From the NCBI GenBank assembly GCA_035765535.1, contig DASTXE010000003.1, positions 248,001 to 312,000 of the forward strand: a stretch of DNA of 64,000 bases, read 5' to 3'. The notes beneath the pieces are model-generated. The model was not told the origin of the DNA. It saw only the letters and a program-made list of their open reading frames with translations, and did not search any database. Origin of the DNA: Rickettsiales bacterium. Lineage in GTDB: Bacteria > Pseudomonadota > Alphaproteobacteria > Rickettsiales > JABCZZ01. Of the stretch, positions 17,487 to 26,556 are shown piece after piece (positions within the stretch are counted from its first letter, which is position 1; each line of letters opens with the position of its first letter). The translations under genes and the position numbers were made by a program.

Positions 17487-18825
17487 GCTGAGTCGTGCTG
17501 CACGTATACTGCTGGCCGCAGTGACGCTGAGCTGCTTTGCGCAGACGGCGCATGCGGAAGGGCAGCCGGTAGAGACATTTGCTTTAAAAAACGGAATGCA
17601 CGTCATACTGATCCCGAATCATCGCCTGCCCATCGTAACGCATATGCTGTTCTATCGTGTAGGCTCAGCCGATGATTTTACAGGCAAGTCGGGCCTCGCC
17701 CATTATAATGAACATATGATGTTCCAGGGAACGCAGCAGGTGCCTGCAGGTGTGTTCGCACGCACCATGACCGGCAATGGTGGCGAGTTCAATGCGTTTA
17801 CCGAACGCGACTTCACTGCGTATTATGTCAGCATCGCAAAAGAGCATTTGCCGCTGGTGATGAAGCTGGAAGCAGACCGTATGCTGCATCTCGCGCCAAC
17901 GCCTGCGAATTTTGCCAAGGAACGCGAAGTCATTATCGAAGAGCGCCGCATGTCGGTGGAAAACCAGCCGGAAGCGCTGCTCGGGGAGGCGCTCACCGCC
18001 ATGCTGTTTCGCAACAGCCCCTACCATAATCCTGTGATCGGCTGGATGCATGAAATGCAGAGCCTGACGCGCGAAGACGTGCTGGCATTCCATAAGCGTT
18101 TTTATAATCCGGCGGATGCGCTGCTGGTCGTATCGGGCGACGTCACGCGCAAAGATCTGGAGCCGCTGGCGCAGCAATATTATGGCAGCCTGCCCAGAGG
18201 TGAAGAGAATATCCGTCACTGGCGTACGGAACCGCCGCAGCGCGGCGCGCGCCATATGGTCATGCATCACAGAAATGTAAAGCAGCCGGAGCTGGTCAGA
18301 ATGTATATGGCTCCTTCTGTAAGTGGAGAAGAGAAGCAGTTGCTGATACCTTCTTTCCTGGTAGGCCAGATCGTAGGCGGCGGCCAGACGAGCCTGCTGT
18401 ACCAGCAATTGGTGGTGAAGCAGAAACTCGCGACCGGGATCGATGCAAGCTATGACGGGCTGAGCCAGGGGCCCGGTATTTTTACCATTCATGCGACGCC
18501 TGCACCGGGCATAACGCTGCAGCAGCTGGAAACGGCGGTGGATAAAGAAATCGAGGCGTACCTTGAACACGGCAATGATGCGGCCGATCTGACGCGTGCA
18601 AAAATATTGCTCAAAGCCGATACGGTTTTCGCACGTGACGGTTCAGAAGGCATGGCGCGGCTCTTAGGCACGCTGGTGATGGAAGGGCTGCCAGTGGAAT
18701 ATTTTAACCAGTGGCCGGACATTGTGGCAAATGTGAAAGACGCAGAAGTCATGAAGACGGCAAAAGCGATCTTCAATCCTGATGACTCCGTGACGGGATA
18801 TTTGCTGCCGCAGGAGGGCAAATGA
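17473..18825 (+). CDS. M16 zinc metallopeptidase, catalytic partner
   Basis: This protein has 450 residues with a GTG start overlapping the lipoprotein gene by 14 bases. The signal peptide ends at about residue 28 (AQTAHAEG). The inverted zinc motif HYNEH sits around residue 78, with the downstream Glu in REVIIEERRMS. It belongs to the PqqL/pitrilysin-type periplasmic peptidases. It is paired with the next gene, which lacks the zinc motif, so the two probably form a heterodimer like mitochondrial processing peptidase beta and alpha. Confidence 0.92.
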   Translation: MIFSRLSRAARILLAAVTLSCFAQTAHAEGQPVETFALKNGMHVILIPNHRLPIVTHMLFYRVGSADDFTGKSGLAHYNEHMMFQGTQQVPAGVFARTMTGNGGEFNAFTERDFTAYYVSIAKEHLPLVMKLEADRMLHLAPTPANFAKEREVIIEERRMSVENQPEALLGEALTAMLFRNSPYHNPVIGWMHEMQSLTREDVLAFHKRFYNPADALLVVSGDVTRKDLEPLAQQYYGSLPRGEENIRHWRTEPPQRGARHMVMHHRNVKQPELVRMYMAPSVSGEEKQLLIPSFLVGQIVGGGQTSLLYQQLVVKQKLATGIDASYDGLSQGPGIFTIHATPAPGITLQQLETAVDKEIEAYLEHGNDAADLTRAKILLKADTVFARDGSEGMARLLGTLVMEGLPVEYFNQWPDIVANVKDAEVMKTAKAIFNPDDSVTGYLLPQEGK

Positions 18826-20153
18826 TGCATAGCTGGAAAGGCAGGCTCATTTGCGCATGTGCGGCATTATTGTTTTGGAACCAGCCGGTGCATGCCGCGC
18901 CGCAGATTCAGGAAATAACAGCGGAAGGCGATCGCAAAGCGTGGCTGATCGAAGATCACAAACTGCCGTTCGTTACGCTCAGGATCGTGTTTGAACGCGG
19001 CGGGGCTGTCTATGATCCGCAAGCTCTGCCGGGAGTTGCGTATTTCACCGCCAGCATGATGAATGAAGGGGCAGGGGATATGGACTCCCTCGCATTCAAT
19101 CGCAAGCTGGAGGATCACGCCGTGCGTTTTGCCGCGGAAGCGGGCGAAGACACGATGACGGTGAGCATGCAGACGCTTTCGGAGTTCAAGGATGCGTCTT
19201 TCGACCTGCTGGCGCTTGCGCTGAATAAACCGCGCTTTGATGCAGCTGCCGTGGAGCGTGTGCGCGCAGAACTGTTCACAGCATTGCGGCAGGCGCAGGA
19301 AGATCCCGGTTATCTGGCGTCGCTGAACTGGAAGGAGCGGGCATTCCCCGGCCATCCTTATCACCGGGCCAAGATCGGTACGCAGGAATCCATCACTGCT
19401 ATCAAGCGTGACGATTTACAAGCATTCCAGGAGTCGCATTTGCTGTGCGGTGCAAAGGATATTGCAGTAGTGGGTGATATCAAACCTGCAGAGGTCAAAA
19501 CACTACTCACAAAGCTGTTTCCGTCACGTGAATGCGGTGCCGTGCAGACCGCTGTGCCGCAAGTGCAGATCGCAGACGGCGATGGAAAACCTGTTGCCGT
19601 TAGCCATGACGTGCCGCAGGCGGTTATCCGCGCCAGCGTACCGGGAGTCATGCGCAACGATCCGCGTTATTATGCGTTCGTGGTGCTCAATAATATTCTT
19701 GGCGGCAATCTGATGACCTCGCGCATGGGGCAGGAAATACGCGATAAGCGCGGTCTGGCCTATTACGCATACAGTGAAGCAGGCGGTTTCGAGCACGGCG
19801 CTTTCATGGCCATGAATTTCGCGACGCGGGCATCTGAAGCGCAGACCGCGATAGATGTATTTACAACGATATTGCAGCAACTGCGTGATAAGGGTGTAAC
19901 GCAGGATGAACTGGATGAGGCCAAACGCTACCTCACCGGCTCGTTTCCGCTGGGACTGGACAGCCAGAATTCGCTTGCCGAATACCTGGATTCCATGCAA
20001 CGCTATCACCTTGGCATTGATTACCTGACCAAACGCAACCAATTGCTGGAAGCTGTGACGCTTCAGCAGGTAAACACATTAGCAAAAGAATTGCTGGCGC
20101 ATAAACCACTGTTGGTAATGGTCGGCCCTATTTCAGAAGGAGTACATAAATGA
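18822..20153 (+). CDS. M16-like protein lacking the zinc motif (non-catalytic partner)
   Basis: This protein has 443 residues with a signal peptide ending at VHAAP. The fold matches its neighbour: FERGGAVYDPQALPGVAYFTASMMNEGAG at the N-terminus and NILGGNLMTSRMGQEIRDKRGLAYYAYSE in the C-terminal half, which is the substrate-binding RG.Y region. At the place where HxxEH should be, the sequence reads YFTASMM, so it cannot bind zinc. This matches the alpha-type partner of two-component M16 enzymes. It overlaps both neighbours by 4 bases. Confidence 0.9.
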   Translation: MMHSWKGRLICACAALLFWNQPVHAAPQIQEITAEGDRKAWLIEDHKLPFVTLRIVFERGGAVYDPQALPGVAYFTASMMNEGAGDMDSLAFNRKLEDHAVRFAAEAGEDTMTVSMQTLSEFKDASFDLLALALNKPRFDAAAVERVRAELFTALRQAQEDPGYLASLNWKERAFPGHPYHRAKIGTQESITAIKRDDLQAFQESHLLCGAKDIAVVGDIKPAEVKTLLTKLFPSRECGAVQTAVPQVQIADGDGKPVAVSHDVPQAVIRASVPGVMRNDPRYYAFVVLNNILGGNLMTSRMGQEIRDKRGLAYYAYSEAGGFEHGAFMAMNFATRASEAQTAIDVFTTILQQLRDKGVTQDELDEAKRYLTGSFPLGLDSQNSLAEYLDSMQRYHLGIDYLTKRNQLLEAVTLQQVNTLAKELLAHKPLLVMVGPISEGVHK

Positions 20154-21433
20154 GATTTACACAAACGATCGACGGCACGCTCGAACTTGCGATAGGCAAG
20201 GAAGGCGCGGGCGCTAAAGAATTTTCTGCCGCGCTGGAAGCTGCCGCTAAGGCAGTAGGCGTATTGCAGGGCCATAAGAAAGATAATAGCTGGCCGGTGC
20301 TCAATTGCGCGGAATGGGATGCAGACCTGCCGCTCATTGAAAGCACGGCAAAGCGTATCTGCGACGAATTCGAGACGCTGGTGGTGCTTGGCATGGGAGC
20401 TTCCAGCCGCGGCGGTAATACGCTGGTAGCGCTTGCGCAGAATGCATTCACCGGACGTGCAGGCGGTAAGAAGATTCATTTCATTGAAAATATCGACCCC
20501 TTCACATTCGAAAATCTGCGGGCGGCTCTGGACCTGAAGACGACCTTGTTCCTCGCGATCAGCAAATCCGGCGGTACGGCGGAAACGATGGCACAGTTGC
20601 TTGTGCTGCTGAAGGAAGTGGAAGATCGTCTGGGGGCAGCTGCGGTCAAGAAGCATTTCTTGTTTGTGACCGAACCCGGCAAAAACTCAATGCGCCGCAT
20701 CGGTGAGGAACGCGGCATCGAAATGATCGAGCATGATCCCAATGTCGGTGGGCGTTTTTCCGCGCTGACAGTAGTCGGTCTGTTGCCTGCCAAAGTCGCA
20801 GGACTTGATATACGCGCGGTCAGGCAGGGTGCAGCGGAAGTGATCCGCGATATGTTCAATGCGCCGCAGGCTTCTGCACCGGTTATCGGCGCGGCCCTAC
20901 ATGATGTGCTGCTGAAAAAAGGCAAAACGGTTTCCGTATTCATGCCCTATTGCGACCGTCTGGATGCGCTGGGTGCATGGCACCAGCAGCTGTGGGAAGA
21001 AAGTCTGGGCAAAAGCGGTCGCGGCACAACACTGTTGCGTGCGCTCGGTGCTGTCGACCAGCACAGCCAGCTGCAGCTTTACCTGGACGGCCCGCGTGAT
21101 AAATTCGTAACGCTTCTCCTGCTGGCGCAGAAAGGCACCGGAGCGCCGATTCCCCCGTCGCAGGATACGGCACTGGGCTATCTCAAGAACCATACGGTAG
21201 GCGACCTGATGGAAGCGGAACAGGATGCAACCTGCAAGACCCTGATCGCGAATAATTGCCCGACCCGCGTATTCAAGATCGAAAAGCTGGATGAGGCTGC
21301 GATTGGCGCACTGATGATGCATTTTATGCTGGAGACGATGATCACGGCGCATCTGTGGGATATTGAGGCGTTTGGCCAGCCCGCGGTGGAACAGAGCAAG
21401 CAGCTGGCGCGTCAGTATCTCGAGAATTCGTAA
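20150..21433 (+). CDS. pgi: Glucose-6-phosphate isomerase
   Basis: This 427-residue enzyme interconverts glucose-6-phosphate and fructose-6-phosphate. SIS-domain motifs include LVVLGMGASSRGGNTL, AISKSGGTAETMAQ (sugar-phosphate loop), GGRFSALTVVGLLP (signature-1-like region) and WHQQLWEESLGKSGRG. It is shorter than the roughly 550-residue enterobacterial enzyme but close to other compact bacterial forms. It closes the overlapping gene run that starts near rpmJ. Confidence 0.93.
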   Translation: MRFTQTIDGTLELAIGKEGAGAKEFSAALEAAAKAVGVLQGHKKDNSWPVLNCAEWDADLPLIESTAKRICDEFETLVVLGMGASSRGGNTLVALAQNAFTGRAGGKKIHFIENIDPFTFENLRAALDLKTTLFLAISKSGGTAETMAQLLVLLKEVEDRLGAAAVKKHFLFVTEPGKNSMRRIGEERGIEMIEHDPNVGGRFSALTVVGLLPAKVAGLDIRAVRQGAAEVIRDMFNAPQASAPVIGAALHDVLLKKGKTVSVFMPYCDRLDALGAWHQQLWEESLGKSGRGTTLLRALGAVDQHSQLQLYLDGPRDKFVTLLLLAQKGTGAPIPPSQDTALGYLKNHTVGDLMEAEQDATCKTLIANNCPTRVFKIEKLDEAAIGALMMHFMLETMITAHLWDIEAFGQPAVEQSKQLARQYLENS

Positions 21434-21436
21434 AGC

Positions 21437-22783
21437 TCAGCGCGTGGGAGCGCCGCTCAGCGTAGCGGCATCCCGCGCAGCATTCAGCTTATCTTGGTGA
21501 CTGCCAGCGACAATTTGCGCAGGAGCAGGGCTCTGCCAGGGATTATGCGCCATCAGTTCCATGTGCTTGCGCAGCTTTTCCACGGCCTGTGTCTTATTCT
21601 CAGGGATGCTATGGCGTTCTGCCAGAAACTCCGCTGTATGCTCCAGCGCGCGCTCACGGACATTTTCCGGCAGGCTGCTGAAGGTTTTGGCAGCAAGCCC
21701 GTAAACATCGTCAATCAGGGGATCTTCATGTGAAACGGCTTTGCCGTTCTTCTTGGAGATGGAGAACAGCACGTTTGCCCCTACCATGGCAGTCTGCATG
21801 GCAAGATCCCACACATAATGCGGTGTCGCGGTTGGGTCGCCTGCTTTCAGCCTGCGCCGCTCATCCCAGGCGCCATAATAATTAAAAGCGTTATTGGTGA
21901 GACCGGAACCGCCGGCAAGCAGCAGGGGCTGCGCCTGAACTTTCATGGCGAGTTTCTGTGCTGCGCCTGCGTGGCTATAAGCCTCCGGGTCGATCTTCTT
22001 TTCCTTGATCAGCAATGCGGAAAGCCATCCGGCAACCAGTACGGCGCCTGCAGCCGTTTTACCGGGATTGTGCTGATTGAGGCCCGCACGAAAGGTAAAA
22101 ACGCCGCCAACTACTTCTGCCAGCAGCTTGAACGGATTGATATGCTCGCTGACATAATCATGAACCTGTTCCAGAAAGCCGCCGCGTGTGGTCAGTAGTT
22201 CAGCGTCAATTGCGGAATCCTGAGGAATGGCGATATTATTTTTTTCCAGATGCTTTCTGAGAGACTTCAGCGTCGCGTTAAACGTTCTGTGCTCGTTATG
22301 CCCGCCGAACGCCATAAAACCCGCATCGCCAGCAGCAAAAGAAACCCCAATGCCGATCTGCTCCTTGTCGTTACGCTTGATGCCGCTGATAACTGCCAGC
22401 ACGTCGCCCAGGAGATACAGGGCGCTGGAGGCGTGAAGGCTGTTGCGCTTAACAGAGGAAAGTGACTTTTCGCCTTCTTCGGGCGGAGTAGGCTCGCTAA
22501 TAGCGGCCTGGCCTTGCGCGTAACCGGCCTGCTGCAGGAAATTGATCAGATCGTCTGAATTTTGTAGGCCGGCCAGGCGCAGAACAGGCCTGCCATTATG
22601 GATGTCCGGTGAGCCCGTCCAGCCTTTGCCTTGGAATATCTCCTGGAGTTCATGCAGATGGGCGGCATTAGGCGAGGCATGGAGATAGGCTATAATCCCT
22701 TTATCATCCTTGCGTACATCCGCCTGCACGACATCGCCGGTCTCGCGCCATTTGTAGCTGGTTATCTCGCTGGTGTGCGCCAT
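21437..22783 (-). CDS. Lineage-specific hypothetical protein under a PHO-like promoter
   Basis: This 448-residue protein is not recognised. Residues 1-95 look like a small alpha/beta domain (GIIAYLHASPNAAHLHELQEIFQGKGW, RPVLRLAGLQNSDDLINFLQQAGYAQG), possibly an ACT- or RRM-like fold. The middle has Gly/Ala-rich hydrophobic stretches (ALYLLGDVLAVISG, LAEVVGGVFTFRAGL, GKTAAGAVLVAGWLSALLI, WDLAMQTAMVGANVLFSI) that may associate with membranes. The C-terminus is helical and charged. The ribosome site is AGGAAATGG. It converges with pgi and is monocistronic. It shares its promoter architecture with the genes at 2770 and 49936. Confidence 0.75.
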   Translation of the reverse strand: MAHTSEITSYKWRETGDVVQADVRKDDKGIIAYLHASPNAAHLHELQEIFQGKGWTGSPDIHNGRPVLRLAGLQNSDDLINFLQQAGYAQGQAAISEPTPPEEGEKSLSSVKRNSLHASSALYLLGDVLAVISGIKRNDKEQIGIGVSFAAGDAGFMAFGGHNEHRTFNATLKSLRKHLEKNNIAIPQDSAIDAELLTTRGGFLEQVHDYVSEHINPFKLLAEVVGGVFTFRAGLNQHNPGKTAAGAVLVAGWLSALLIKEKKIDPEAYSHAGAAQKLAMKVQAQPLLLAGGSGLTNNAFNYYGAWDERRRLKAGDPTATPHYVWDLAMQTAMVGANVLFSISKKNGKAVSHEDPLIDDVYGLAAKTFSSLPENVRERALEHTAEFLAERHSIPENKTQAVEKLRKHMELMAHNPWQSPAPAQIVAGSHQDKLNAARDAATLSGAPTR

Positions 22784-22816
22784 TCCATTTCCTGCACAGA
22801 GTAATCCCCACTCTAA

Positions 22817-22850
22817 TCTATAGCACAGAATTGTTTCGAAATGGTTACAA
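22817..22850 (-). promoter_or_regulatory. PHO-box-like promoter upstream of the 448-residue orphan
   Basis: Read on the minus strand: TTGTAAC, CATT, TCGAAAC, then ten bases (AATTCTGTGC) and a -10 TATAGA. The spacing is identical to the elements at 2702 and 49896, and the ten-base spacer is almost the same as at 2720-2729. The second half-site is poor, so PhoB binding is less certain here. Confidence 0.45.
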
Positions 22851-22887
22851 AGGCAGGAATTTTACAGAAATAAGATGGAAAAAATCG

Positions 22888-23631
22888 TTAGGCGGCATCT
22901 TCTATAAGCGGCTCGCCACCTAGGGATGTAAGAAAAGAAACCAGCTCGCTTTTAACTTGCTCGAGGCGGGAAGGATCCGTGTGTCTTGAGACCAGACTGG
23001 TGCCTAGTTTATTATTGCGTACAAAGGGATAGCTGCCAATCTCCACATCGGGAAAGCGATTCTGTATCTCGGTAAGCCCTTTGGCAATCGTGCCTTCAGT
23101 AAGGAAGATACTGATTGTGGTGGATAAAACCGGTTTTCCGCCTTTCAGCGTATGCTTGATGCCGTCAAACATGGCCTGCATGATTCTGGGCACGCCAGCC
23201 ATGACATATACATTGCCGATAATATAGCCTGGAGCGGTGCTTACCGGATTGGGGATGAGCGTGGCCCCACGCGGCATATCGGCCATCCTTAGGCGGGCTT
23301 CATTGAGCATATCGGGGCTATAATGCTGCACGAGAAGGGCTTCAGCCTCTTTATGGCGCTCATAAGGCACGCCAAAAGCCTGGGAAACACATTCCGAGGT
23401 GATATCGTCATGAGTAGGGCCGATACCGCCGGTCGTGAAAACATAATCATAGGCTGCCCGACATTCATTAACGGTTTTGATAATAATTTCAGGAACATCG
23501 GGGATAACACGTGCTTCCCGCAGACGAATGCCAGCGGTATTGAGCTGGCTTGCCAGCCAGTTCAGATTCACATCCTGGGTACGGCCCGAAAGGATTTCGT
23601 TGCCGATCACAATCACACAAGCAGTAGACAT
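22888..23631 (-). CDS. CinA-like molybdopterin-binding-domain protein
   Basis: This protein has 247 residues, starting at MSTACVIVIGNEIL. A longer frame from 23646 adds five residues without a better ribosome site. Motifs include GNEILSGRTQDVN, VFTTGGIGPTHDDIT and VMAGVPRIMQAMFD, which define the MoCF/CinA N-terminal domain. Family members include CinA and the pyrophosphatase-like COG1058 proteins that act on ADP-ribose or FAD. The C-terminal nicotinamide-nucleotide deamidase domain of full CinA is absent. It diverges from map with 52 bases between starts. Confidence 0.88.
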   Translation of the reverse strand: MSTACVIVIGNEILSGRTQDVNLNWLASQLNTAGIRLREARVIPDVPEIIIKTVNECRAAYDYVFTTGGIGPTHDDITSECVSQAFGVPYERHKEAEALLVQHYSPDMLNEARLRMADMPRGATLIPNPVSTAPGYIIGNVYVMAGVPRIMQAMFDGIKHTLKGGKPVLSTTISIFLTEGTIAKGLTEIQNRFPDVEIGSYPFVRNNKLGTSLVSRHTDPSRLEQVKSELVSFLTSLGGEPLIEDAA

Positions 23632-23683
23632 AACAGAGCCTTGCATATAAATTACGCGGTAACTTTATTCCAGCGGGTTTTGA

Positions 23684-24484
23684 ATGTCAGCACAAAAACG
23701 TAATATCGTTATACACACGGAACCATCCGATTTTGAGGGGATGCGTAGAGCAGGAGGGCTGGCGGCCAGACTGCTGGACGCAATGGCGGACTATGTGAAG
23801 CCGGGTATCACCACAAACGAACTGAACAACATCTGCCATAAGCTGACCATTGAGGCGGGAGCGATTCCTGCGCCATTGAATTACCGCGGTTTTCCAAAGT
23901 CCATCTGCACTTCCGTCAACCACGTGATCTGCCATGGTGTGCCGGATGACCGTAAGCTGAAAGATGGCGACATCGTGAATATCGACGTCACTCCGATTGT
24001 CGATGGCTGGCATGGTGATTCCAGTCGTATGTTCTGGGTGGGAGATGTTTCGATTAAAGCTCAGCGCCTGACGCAGGTTGCCTATGACTGCATGATGCTG
24101 GGGATCGACCAGGTGAAAGCAGGCAAGCGCGTCGGTGATATCGGACATGCTATTCAGACTTATGCGGAAAAGCATAACTTCTCAGTTGTGCGGGACTATT
24201 GTGGCCACGGCACGGGGCGTGTGTTTCATACAGCGCCGAACATCATGCATTACGGCGAGCCGGGGACCGGGCCGGTGCTTGAAGAAGGCATGTTTATCAC
24301 CGTGGAGCCTATGATCAACGCAGGCGGCTATGAAACGCGCCTGAATGAAAAGGATGGCTGGACGGTGACAACACGTGACCGTTCGCTTTCCGCGCAGTTC
24401 GAACATACGCTGGCGGTAACGAAAGACGGTTGCGAGATATTCACGCTTTCGCCGACGGGACGTAACCACCCGCCGTACAAATAA
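23684..24484 (+). CDS. map: Methionine aminopeptidase, type I
   Basis: This 266-residue enzyme removes the initiator Met from nascent proteins. The metal ligands are recognisable: Asp in VNIDVTPIV and WHGDSSRMF, His in CGHGTGRVFH, and Glu in TVEPMINAG and QFEHTLAV. It has the common order map-radC, and the radC start follows 10 bases after the stop. Confidence 0.97.
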   Translation: MSAQKRNIVIHTEPSDFEGMRRAGGLAARLLDAMADYVKPGITTNELNNICHKLTIEAGAIPAPLNYRGFPKSICTSVNHVICHGVPDDRKLKDGDIVNIDVTPIVDGWHGDSSRMFWVGDVSIKAQRLTQVAYDCMMLGIDQVKAGKRVGDIGHAIQTYAEKHNFSVVRDYCGHGTGRVFHTAPNIMHYGEPGTGPVLEEGMFITVEPMINAGGYETRLNEKDGWTVTTRDRSLSAQFEHTLAVTKDGCEIFTLSPTGRNHPPYK

Positions 24485-24494
24485 CAGGCAGACA

Positions 24495-25112
24495 GTGACC
24501 GGTCCCGCATTGCAGGAAACCCATCCGGACAATAATCAGGAAGCGGAAGCATCGCTGCATGCGGGGCATCGTCAGCGGCTACGTGAGCGCTTCTTAAAAG
24601 GCGGACCGCAGGCATTGGCGGATTATGAGCTGCTGGAAATGGTGTTATATGCGGCGAGCCCCCGTTCCGACACTAAGCCGCTGGCGAAGCGCCTTATCAA
24701 GCATTTCGGTAATCTTGCGAGAATCATGCATGCGACGCCCGTGGAATTGGCAAAAGTGGAAGGTGTGGGGGAGGCGGCTATTGCCAGCATTCGCGTAATT
24801 CATGCGGCAGCAGAAAGAATGCTGAAGGCGGAAGCGTCGCAGGGAACCGTAATTCAGTCATGGACCGCGCTGCTCGATTATTGCCGTCTGAGTTTCGGGC
24901 ATAAACCGGTCGAGGAATTCCGGGTGTTGTTCATGAACCATAAGAATGTGTTGATTGCGGATGAGGTGCAGCAGGCAGGCACGGTGAACCATGCATCGGT
25001 TTACCCCAGAGAAGTAATGAAACGCGCGCTGGATCTGGCGGCATCATCCATTATCCTCGCCCATAATCACCGGGGATTGCGCAAGTTCGTATTGACAAAA
25101 GGCTCGATTTAG
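24495..25112 (+). pseudogene. radC: RadC (UPF0758) 5' fragment, interrupted by an inserted element
   Basis: The frame starts with GTG and has 205 residues. Genuine RadC sequence runs through the helix-hairpin-helix region (LAKVEGVGEAAIASIRVIHAA) and into the MPN/JAMM domain up to ASSIILAHNH. A normal RadC continues HPSGDP. Here the frame runs into RGLRKFVLTKGSI and stops about 14 codons later. The missing part (HPSGDPAPSRED onward) is at 34353-34529. The insertion splits the metal-binding HxH...SxxD motif, so the JAMM domain is inactivated. The helix-hairpin-helix part could still be made. Confidence 0.93.
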
Positions 25113-25138
25113 ATAAGTAATACCTAAATATATTAGGT
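25092..25138 (+). promoter_or_regulatory. Integrase promoter with palindromic operator-like site
   Basis: TTGACA (25092-25097) and a weak -10 TAAGTA (25114-25119) precede a 17-base palindrome ACCTAA-N5-TTAGGT (25122-25138) near the expected transcription start. A matching palindrome lies at 34324-34340 by the other outward-facing promoter. It could be an operator for the XRE protein at 26236 or an accessory site for the recombinase. Confidence 0.5.
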
Positions 25139-25164
25139 AGCACTTAATAATCTGAGAGCTGAGA

Positions 25165-26226
25165 ATGGATAAAACTCCTTATCTTAATCTTGTTAAAAGC
25201 ATTGAGCCTGCCAATAAGTATATTGGCTTGGAGGAATCATTGGATTTCCAGGCCCAATTACTAGGTGCTTGGGAACGACAACAACGAATACTGGGATATG
25301 CTGAGGCATCCATTACCCTCAACATCAGAAGTGTACAGGAATTTCTAAAAATATCTGGAGTATTTATCTGGAAGATTACAAAGGTCGATCTTGATCTCTT
25401 TTATGAGACCCTGATAGGAAAAAGATTGTCCCACTCAAGCAGAAGAAAATATCAGTCTGCTATAGCAATCTTTCTGGATTATTTACGCTCAAGACATGGA
25501 ACCGAAATATGGCAACGTTATCAGATTGCCGTTCCTAATGTTCTTGATAAATTTAATAGATATGTACATCGCAAGGATGATGGAAACGAGGTTGTTACTC
25601 CTCCGCGCCCAGAGGTACTGGACAAATTCTGGGCATATATGAAGCAGGAAATGTCTACTGCTAGAAAACCTGCAACTATAGCACGCGACTATGCACTTTA
25701 CAGGGTTCTAGAGTTGGCGGGGTTAAGAGTAAATGAAGCGGTCCAGTTAGATATGAAGGATTGCCGGTTTGATTTAGGAACAAAGGGAAAGATCCATGTG
25801 CGTTTTGGAAAAGGGTCAATGGGAGCAGGACCAAAAAAACGCTGGGTCCCCATCATGGATGAACTGGAACAACTGTTGCAGTGGTATATAGAACACATCA
25901 GAGTATTGTTTCCTCATTCTAAAGATGGGCCATTATTTCTTGCTGAGGATGGTAAAAGGATAAAACGTGACACTGTGAGGGGCACTCTCAGAAGAAGGCA
26001 GAGAGCTTGGGGATTTTCGGAAGATGAAATATTTAGTCCTCATCAATTTAGACATGCATATGCTTCTAGGCTTACACAAAAAGGGGTGGACCTGTACACG
26101 CTGAAAGAATTGTTGGGACACGTATCTCCAACTACAACATTAAATTATGTGAAAGCGAGCACAGATTATCTTGAAATGCGTGTAAGATTATCACAGGATC
26201 ACTGGAGAAATAGTTTGCAAGAATAA
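25165..26226 (+). CDS. Tyrosine recombinase/integrase
   Basis: This protein has 353 residues. The N-terminal SAM-like core-binding domain spans about 30-115. The catalytic domain has Arg in ELAGLRVNEA (about residue 188), HQFRHAYASRL (His293, Arg296), LLGHVSPTTTLNYV with His, and the nucleophile Tyr at about 328. All active-site residues are present, so it should be functional. It begins about 95 bases inside the left end of the element and very probably catalyses its insertion into radC. The next gene follows by 10 bases. Confidence 0.93.
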   Translation: MDKTPYLNLVKSIEPANKYIGLEESLDFQAQLLGAWERQQRILGYAEASITLNIRSVQEFLKISGVFIWKITKVDLDLFYETLIGKRLSHSSRRKYQSAIAIFLDYLRSRHGTEIWQRYQIAVPNVLDKFNRYVHRKDDGNEVVTPPRPEVLDKFWAYMKQEMSTARKPATIARDYALYRVLELAGLRVNEAVQLDMKDCRFDLGTKGKIHVRFGKGSMGAGPKKRWVPIMDELEQLLQWYIEHIRVLFPHSKDGPLFLAEDGKRIKRDTVRGTLRRRQRAWGFSEDEIFSPHQFRHAYASRLTQKGVDLYTLKELLGHVSPTTTLNYVKASTDYLEMRVRLSQDHWRNSLQE

Positions 26227-26235
26227 AGGCATTTT

Positions 26236-26553
26236 ATGGCATTAAAATGGAAACTACGGCAAGTGATGGCTAGTAGAGAAATTTGGTCTGGGGCCGAATT
26301 AGGAAGGCTAATGGAGCACAAAGCGGGTTATAAACTTTCCTCTCCTGCAATCAGTGCACTCCTCACAGAGGAACCAAAACAAGTGAAAGGTTTAACTATG
26401 GATGCATTATGTACCGCATTAGATTGTGGTCCTTCGGACTTATGGGAACATACACCATCTATTATTAAAACTCCGTCAATAGAGTCAGAGAAGATAGAGC
26501 TGAAGAAGACGGCAAATAAGAAAATATCTAAAAGAGTTCCACCACCAATATAA
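26236..26553 (+). CDS. XRE-family helix-turn-helix regulator of the element
   Basis: This 105-residue protein has a Cro/CI-type HTH in residues 1-75 (WKLRQVMASREIW, KLSSPAISALLTEE, KGLTMDALCTALDCGPSDLWEH). The C-terminal tail is Lys-rich. It lies in an operon with the recombinase upstream and the Cys-rich protein downstream (3-base gap). It is a candidate repressor or excision-control factor of the element. The two palindromes by the outward promoters are possible binding sites, but this is inference. Confidence 0.8.
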   Translation: MALKWKLRQVMASREIWSGAELGRLMEHKAGYKLSSPAISALLTEEPKQVKGLTMDALCTALDCGPSDLWEHTPSIIKTPSIESEKIELKKTANKKISKRVPPPI

Positions 26554-26556
26554 TTT